From Oikopleura dioica (taxonomy: Eukaryota > Chordata > Appendicularia > Copelata > Oikopleuridae): a stretch of 64,000 nt of DNA. Below, in pieces: positions 58,931-64,000 of this stretch. The translations under genes were made by a program, and so were the position numbers. Every line of letters begins with the position of its first letter. Within the stretch, counting starts at the first letter, position 1. A model generated the notes under the pieces. That model saw only the letters and a program-made list of their open reading frames with translations, searched no databases and was not told the origin of the DNA. The stretch covers positions 5,208,001 through 5,272,000 of the forward strand of contig OU015569.1 in NCBI GenBank assembly GCA_907165135.1. Reading direction: 5' to 3'.

Positions 58931-59675
58931 CTAAAATCTCTGTCCTATGAAATTAGACAAATAACTATCCGAGTGTTTGAAAATAAGCATAGCGAATTCA
59001 TTTTCATTCTCTTTTGCTAGCCAGCTAACGCCGGGTGAGGCAAGCGTTATTTTGTCGGCGATAAGTGCCGCAATTTCTGATGACTTTTTGTCGAATACAG
59101 CTTTTTCAGTGGAGTTGATGTCTGTAGCAAAGATGTCGAGATTTTGAAATCGGCGAATCAAATGGATTTTTGCCGTGGTTATAATTTGATCTTCGTGCCT
59201 GTTTTAGGTCTGGAAATCTTGATCATATGATTTGGGGTCCATGCTCGCAGATCAAAACTGCCTTTTTTCGTCCACACATAAGGACTTTTGAAAATAGACG
59301 ATGTTATAGCGTTTATGACGCTAAAAGGCAGCCATCGTAATGCAAAGTTTCTATTTTGGCCGATCATTTTTTGAATTTGCTGGGCGATGAATTTCATCTT
59401 TAAGATGAAGGAAGTAAACACTATCATGACGATTTCAACTGCAACAGGGGCAATAATTTCAGATGCGTAGAATGGTTCGTTGACAAGAACATTTTGAGTG
59501 ATCAATCTCAAGCAGAGACTCAGAAAAATCGCAGTGCCGTACCAAAGAGGCTCGATCCATAGTACACGAAAGGAATGAAAGAGAAATATTCCCAGAATTG
59601 GATCTTCCGTTATACGGGTTTCGAATGGAGTTATTCCAGTGAAATTCCAAAGCTGATACAAGCAGATTGTTCCTT
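58931..59675 (-). CDS. Orphan multipass membrane protein, frame broken once
   Basis: Open frame with at least three hydrophobic helices (IFLFHSFRVLWIEPLWYGTA, FLSLCLRLITQNVL, IIAPVAVEIVMIVFTSFIL), then FALRWLPFSVINAITSSIFK and WTPNHMIKISRPK. At the AAAA run 59202-59205 the frame ends soon after. One added A would continue as NRHEDQIITTAKIHLIRRFQ, NLDIFATDINSTEKAVFDKK and on to SYLSNFIGQRF (stop 58931-58933). No start ATG is seen before an in-frame stop, so an upstream exon is missing. Family unknown. Confidence 0.45.
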
Positions 59676-60045
59676 ATCGGGCATGAGAGAAGATGAAGCT
59701 TTTGTATTGGTTGCGATTATCTTTTTTTGTTCATGTAAAAGCGACGTATGAAATTTATTCACCATTAGTTATTTGAGTACTAAGAGATTCGAAAAAGGTA
59801 AAGATCCCTCTACTGATTACCGCTCGATTTCAACACCTGCTATTTGCTTTTTGACCTGATTTCACTCGGCGGGGCATTATTGAAAGAGAATAATAAATAT
59901 TTCGCATCATTTTTACCATCTATCAGCGTGTGATTCGGGGCAGTATAAGTCTGGGTCCTTATTTTGATTTCTATCATTCGATTAAAAGAACTCCAAGTGT
60001 GTTGGGGCTGATTAAATTAATATTTTCAGACATTTTCAATAGAGG

Positions 60046-60474
60046 ATGCTCGCTCTTTATAAGATAGAAAACTACATGGATGCGAATGCCTGCACACAAT
60101 CCAAGTCGGAAAGACTAAAACTACCAAAAGATGTATTTCGGTACAACCAAACTCTGGATATTTTTTCATGTCAACCATTCAGTGACTTCAAAGATGATGA
60201 TAAGAGACTGCAGACCCTTCAATCTGCGCAGATGTCAACGAAGAATGAATTGCAGAAAACGGTTGCTAAATTGAGCTTCATGGCAGTTCATGAGCGCGAG
60301 ATCAAGAAGGACAATAACCTCGATGAAAAAGAAAAAGAGAATTTCTTGAAGAAACGATTCAAAGAGAAAAAGAAACTTAAAAAGGGCAGAGAAAGAATGA
60401 GAAAAGAAATAGATGACCGAGAAAAGAAAATTCGAGCACTGGAGAGCAAAATGTACCGTACACTATCTGCCTGA
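60046..60474 (+). CDS. Small charged coiled-coil protein
   Basis: A single-exon frame of 142 codons starting ATG 60046, a few bases after 'ttcaatag' (acceptor-like). The N-terminal half is mixed (YKIENYMDANACTQ, FRYNQTLDIFSCQPFSDFKD). The second half is a strongly charged helix (LDEKEKENFLKKRFKEKKKL, KKGRERMRKEIDDREKKIRA) ending LESKMYRTLSA. AATAAATAAT lies ~45 bp after the stop as a possible poly(A) signal. No family recognised. It is the only plus-strand gene between the minus-strand membrane ORFs. Confidence 0.5.
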   Translation: MLALYKIENYMDANACTQSKSERLKLPKDVFRYNQTLDIFSCQPFSDFKDDDKRLQTLQSAQMSTKNELQKTVAKLSFMAVHEREIKKDNNLDEKEKENFLKKRFKEKKKLKKGRERMRKEIDDREKKIRALESKMYRTLSA

Positions 60475-60658
60475 ATTTACTCACTGCCTTATGGAAAGAA
60501 AAAAGTATTGACATAATAAATAATCCCATCCCTGGTAGAAACTAAAGCCTGTTCTGTCGATTAGACAAAGTAGGCCAATTGACCGCTAATTGTGTTAAAT
60601 ATACGGTATATTATATACCGCTTTGGTCAGAATACGAATCACGCCCTCTGCTGACCCT

Positions 60659-61996
60659 CTATAGCAGTATAAAAAAGGTTCCGGCTTTTAGCTCTTTGCC
60701 CGTTCCTGGAAGTATGAAGTCAGTGATCATTTGTCGTAGCCATCCCGTTTCTTGATAAACAATAGCAAAACAAACAGCGTTGAATACAAGCAGGACTCCG
60801 ACTATTGATTTAAAAACGATTTCTCGCTGTAGGAGTTTTCCGAAAGACCGGTCGGTTTCTGTTGCGCCAATTACTATCATTGCAATTAATAAGAGGAGAG
60901 GAATTAGAACGTGGCGTAGCTGGGCGAATCGTGTTTGTTGTTGGAAATTTATTTCTTGCTTGAGCACTTGAAAACAAGGAAGAGTCAGAAAGAGATAATC
61001 GACCACAGCCAAGTTCCAGACATAACAAACCAGGAAAGATGTCCCCACGAAAAAAATCATCTTCATTTTTAAAATGATACATCCTATTTAATATGGTTCA
61101 CAAGAATAGTTGATGTCCAAATATATTTGTGCCAGAGTAAACTGTGGACCAGAACCTATTAAAATAACTGCCAGCAACGTTGTCTTACTCAGATCTATTC
61201 CTCGATTAATCGCACAAGTCCTCCCACCGAAAATCAGTCTGTCGATCGTTTCGAGAATGAAAAAGCCTAACGAAATCGTCGCGGGTACCAACGAGAGAGT
61301 GTTGAGTGATGGAACCAATAGAGGAAATATAATTGCAAGAACGTCTACATAAGTTGTCCACGTCGTAAAAAATGTGGAAAATATAAACTGGATCGTGCCC
61401 CAAGCATACGCGAACATGGTTATCGTTACTCCCGCCAGAGAATTGATGGCTTCTTCTTCGTTTTGAGAATAAGTCATTTTGCAGAGATGAATGCCAGTTG
61501 AAGCTGGGATAAAGTGAACAAAGAAGTAAAACCAGACGCCGATAAGATGTTCTATTTTCAGTCCGCAGGCGAGACCACTACAATTCGGTCGTGGGATCGG
61601 ATGTTGGAGGATTTCTGTCTCGTTTGAAATTTTTGACCAGCCAATCCACTGATCAGCCCAGAATGTATAGATCACTTTTGAGAAAATCCATCCACCTACG
61701 ATTATTCCCCGAAGAATCACATTAAGAGTATTCCTAAGTAAGATTTTAACGAGTACAGTACTCGAAGTACGCATGTTAAAAATAGATTGATGAATTGATC
61801 TGCTAAAATCTTTCCTCGGTGGAAAAATATCCGTAAAAATTTCGGTGAGCTTCTTATGCGGTGATGATTCATCTCCTGTCTGCTTTCTTTTGCTGTATAA
61901 ATTCGACAGGAGTCCGAAGAGAAAAATACAGGAAGCTCCGATCGCTGAGGAAATTCCAGCAATTTGAAAAGGATCGATGATTAGAACGTTAGTCAA
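60659..61996 (-). CDS. Orphan multipass membrane protein with an in-frame TAA
   Basis: A long frame (61088-61996) encodes about seven hydrophobic helices, for example IGASCIFLFGLLSNLY, NVILRGIIVGGWIFSKVIY, LIGVWFYFFVHFIPASTG, MFAYAWGTIQFIFSTFF and SLGFFILETIDRLIFGG. After a single TAA (61088-61090) the same frame runs on from 61087 to 60659 with FFVGTSFLVCYVWNLAVVDY, LIPLLLLIAMIVIGA and SIVGVLLVFNAVCFAIVY. The two parts look like one protein interrupted by a nonsense codon, or joined by an unresolved intron, or two abutting genes. A further hydrophobic exon at 62061-62294 (from MDNPKVQRVIKYCLLFYCG) may be its 5' end. Family unknown. Confidence 0.45.
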
Positions 61997-62626
61997 TTTG
62001 AGACTGAATGAAGCCGGAATAGAAATATATTTTTTGTGATAAAAGTGTTCTTTCTATTCCTTAAACTTGAATGATTATCGGAAGAAAAACTAAAATTGCT
62101 GTGGATATTTGGAGAACATAGTGTTTCCAATTAAATGAAGGTTCCGACCTTTGAGATGTCTTCTTAATTGGATAAACAAATAGAATGTATTTATTTCTAG
62201 TGAGGAGACTCATTTTGTAGAGAAAACGCTTCCTGACGCCACAGTAGAACAGTAAGCAGTATTTGATGACTCTCTGGACTTTTGGATTATCCATAAAATT
62301 CTCTTTAAAAATCAACGATTTAGACTGCAACGTCGAGCGCGGTTTTGTTCGGCTGAGTTTTGAAATTCAAGTGCCTTTTAGCCTAAGTGCCAAGTTTTGT
62401 TTCGAACATTGCCGCAGTGAAGACGGACGATTTCTAGTTTGCATAAGAACGCGCTTGAGTGAGGATCTTTTTATTAGAGGAATATCGACAAGGGCAGGAT
62501 TCTCTAACAGCAGTCAGATTCTGTACAGGAGTGACTTTCTGCGAGCTGAACTCTTTTTTGGCTTCGCGCGTCAAATCACGGAATATCATTATATAATTGG
62601 TATGTGCAAGTGCGTCTTCGTTGATT

Positions 62627-63808
62627 TCAAGGCTTTCCTTGAGTCTTGCTCCTTTTAGAGCTCTCGGCTGGACTCGTCCACTCCTCGATTCCCAGCTCGT
62701 GTGCACTCTCTTCCAGTGGCCTCCAGAAGGTATCGCGAGTGCGCGGGAATGCGCGGAGCAAGACATTGAATAGAGGTAGCACGCAATTGCGATGAAAGTT
62801 GAACTGCTGCTGCTCGCGAGGAATTTCAATTTCGCTTTGAGGAATATTGAGTGATGTTGCCAATTCCTGAACAATCAGTGAATTTCCGAAGAAAAACCGA
62901 GAAATACCTTTTCCATGTTCATTTCTTGATAAAGTGAGTCCACGATTTTCTGAGCAATCGGTTTGGGGCGGACTTCGTTCGAGATGTCAGCGCATTTTAG
63001 AAAAAGCTTGAGGGTTTCGTCGGTGCTGAGCGAGTCTTTTTTGGAAGCAGAAGCAATGAATTCTGGCTGCTTGGCCATATCCGTGCAAAGGATTAAGTCT
63101 TTGATCCTTCTTAGCAGATTGCTCTTTCTTTAACAAAAATTAAATCTCACTTTCTTACAAATGTTTGGCCATACTTGTCCAGGACATTCGTGAAAATGTC
63201 GTTGTCGCGGTGGTGGAGAATCTTACACAGCGTTGAAAAATGGTGATGCTCCAGCGTGCCGGAATCCCCGTAGAGGATATACAGAGCGTCGCACGAGTTT
63301 TTGAGAAAGCTGTTCGCAACTCCTGGGTGGTCTCCCAGCGGGCTCACAAAAGCTCTACTCTCTATATTTTTTTAGAAATTCTTCATGAACCGCTTCCTAC
63401 GTCGTGGCAAATGGCGGCGAAGATGAGCACACCCCAGGAATCGAGGTCCAGGTGCAAGTCGGATTTGAGCAGCTCGAGCAGCGAATAGACGATTTGCGTC
63501 ACACAAAAGGCATGTCGAAAGTTGTGATAGGGATTGGCTGATAAGAACGGTTAGACCACGCTGGGCTAGACCAGAGCTTTGGTGAAGTGTTTTCAAGTAC
63601 TTCTTAGGAATTTTTACCTCGATAGTTGGACTTGACTGTGAGAAGGAAGTGTCCCAGCCGATCCGTGGAAATCTTCCAATGGCTTATGACGCCCGCAGTA
63701 TCGAGCATCTCTGTGATAACGGACACAAGACCATCTTCATCGTACGAGAAGATAGGAAACTCCACCGAGGTGAGCTCGTGACTGTGGCCGTTTGAGTTCT
63801 CCTCTTCC
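62627..63808 (-). CDS. PDE9A: PDE9-type cyclic nucleotide phosphodiesterase, 5' end not found
   Basis: A class I phosphodiesterase catalytic domain; PDE9 hydrolyses cGMP. Blocks in order are LGHFLLTVKSNYRG, ANPYHNFRHAFCVTQIVYSL (metal-binding His), DSWGVLIFAAICHDVG (His-Asp), DHPGVANSFLKNS, GTLEHHHFSTLCKIL, DMAKQPEFIAS and LKLFLKCADISNEVRPKPIA (the Asp of CADISNEVRP, as in PDE9). The C-terminal helices end HELGIEEW and a short basic tail, TGA 62627-62629. Between CHD and DHPG there are ~12 extra residues (VGSESRAFVSPLG) instead of the usual one to two. The first visible exon (63808) has no Met; the N-terminus lies upstream, partly outside the window. Confidence 0.82.
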
Positions 63809-64000
63809 TAAAGGAACATTAGCTGTTTGAATGTGTTGAGCCCACTGATAAAAATTGAAATAATGATCAGTTTTTGGATCCGTCGAGAGAGCGAGAAAAT
63901 AAAGAAAGGCGATCTATCACTTCTTTGATCTGACCGTAAACACGATTTATCGCCTCTCGCTCTTTTCAGATCTGTTAAGCTCTCTTTCTTCTTTCGATGG

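Overview
This is a gene-dense animal nuclear window. Most introns are about 35-60 nt, conserved metazoan proteins are packed at roughly one gene per 2-3 kb, and runs of same-strand genes lie 50-200 bp apart. Several genes have an acceptor-like 'tttag/ttcag' a few bases before their ATG, as expected for spliced-leader trans-splicing. Together these traits point to an appendicularian tunicate, most likely Oikopleura dioica or a close relative. That assignment is inference from architecture and family recognition.

Layout. 0.6-13.6 kb (minus strand): a small membrane ORF, a sushi-domain type I membrane protein, a formylglycine-generating-enzyme-like protein lacking both catalytic cysteines, a cluster of foldback elements, a ceramide synthase and an SLC45-type sugar transporter. 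14.6-21.9 kb (minus): a tight run UBXN4 - LRP2BP-like - SEC23IP-like - EIF4H. 23.1-37.9 kb (minus): GTF3C2 - NOP56 - POFUT2 - GYPP-repeat protein - MRPL21 - ISY1 - PPP1R42 - OSBPL9-like, with mostly 60-360 bp gaps, probably one or more operons. 38.1-46.1 kb (minus): a BTB/C2H2 zinc-finger gene, a 4.1 kb DNA transposon with long inverted repeats and a spliced DDE-type transposase on the plus strand, a REX1BD-like coiled-coil gene whose last exon runs into the transposon, and a DNAJC4-like gene carrying a foldback element in an intron. 47.1-54.2 kb (plus): an SR protein, cyclin C, ALG14, an orphan probably highly expressed protein with a foldback element in an intron, and SURF4 (two one-base frameshifts). 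55.5-64 kb: an uncharacterised nuclear-type protein, several orphan ORFs including multipass membrane proteins, a small plus-strand coiled-coil gene, and a PDE9-type phosphodiesterase cut by the window end.

The conserved genes cover core functions: secretory pathway and ER (CERS, SEC23IP, UBXN4, SURF4, ALG14, POFUT2, ORP9), RNA processing and ribosome biogenesis (ISY1, NOP56, SR protein, EIF4H, MRPL21) and transcription (GTF3C2, cyclin C). The most notable non-host content is the 4.1 kb transposon, whose transposase has an intron filled with a 63-bp tandem repeat, plus at least five foldback/MITE-like elements. Two of the foldback elements sit inside introns that would otherwise be short.
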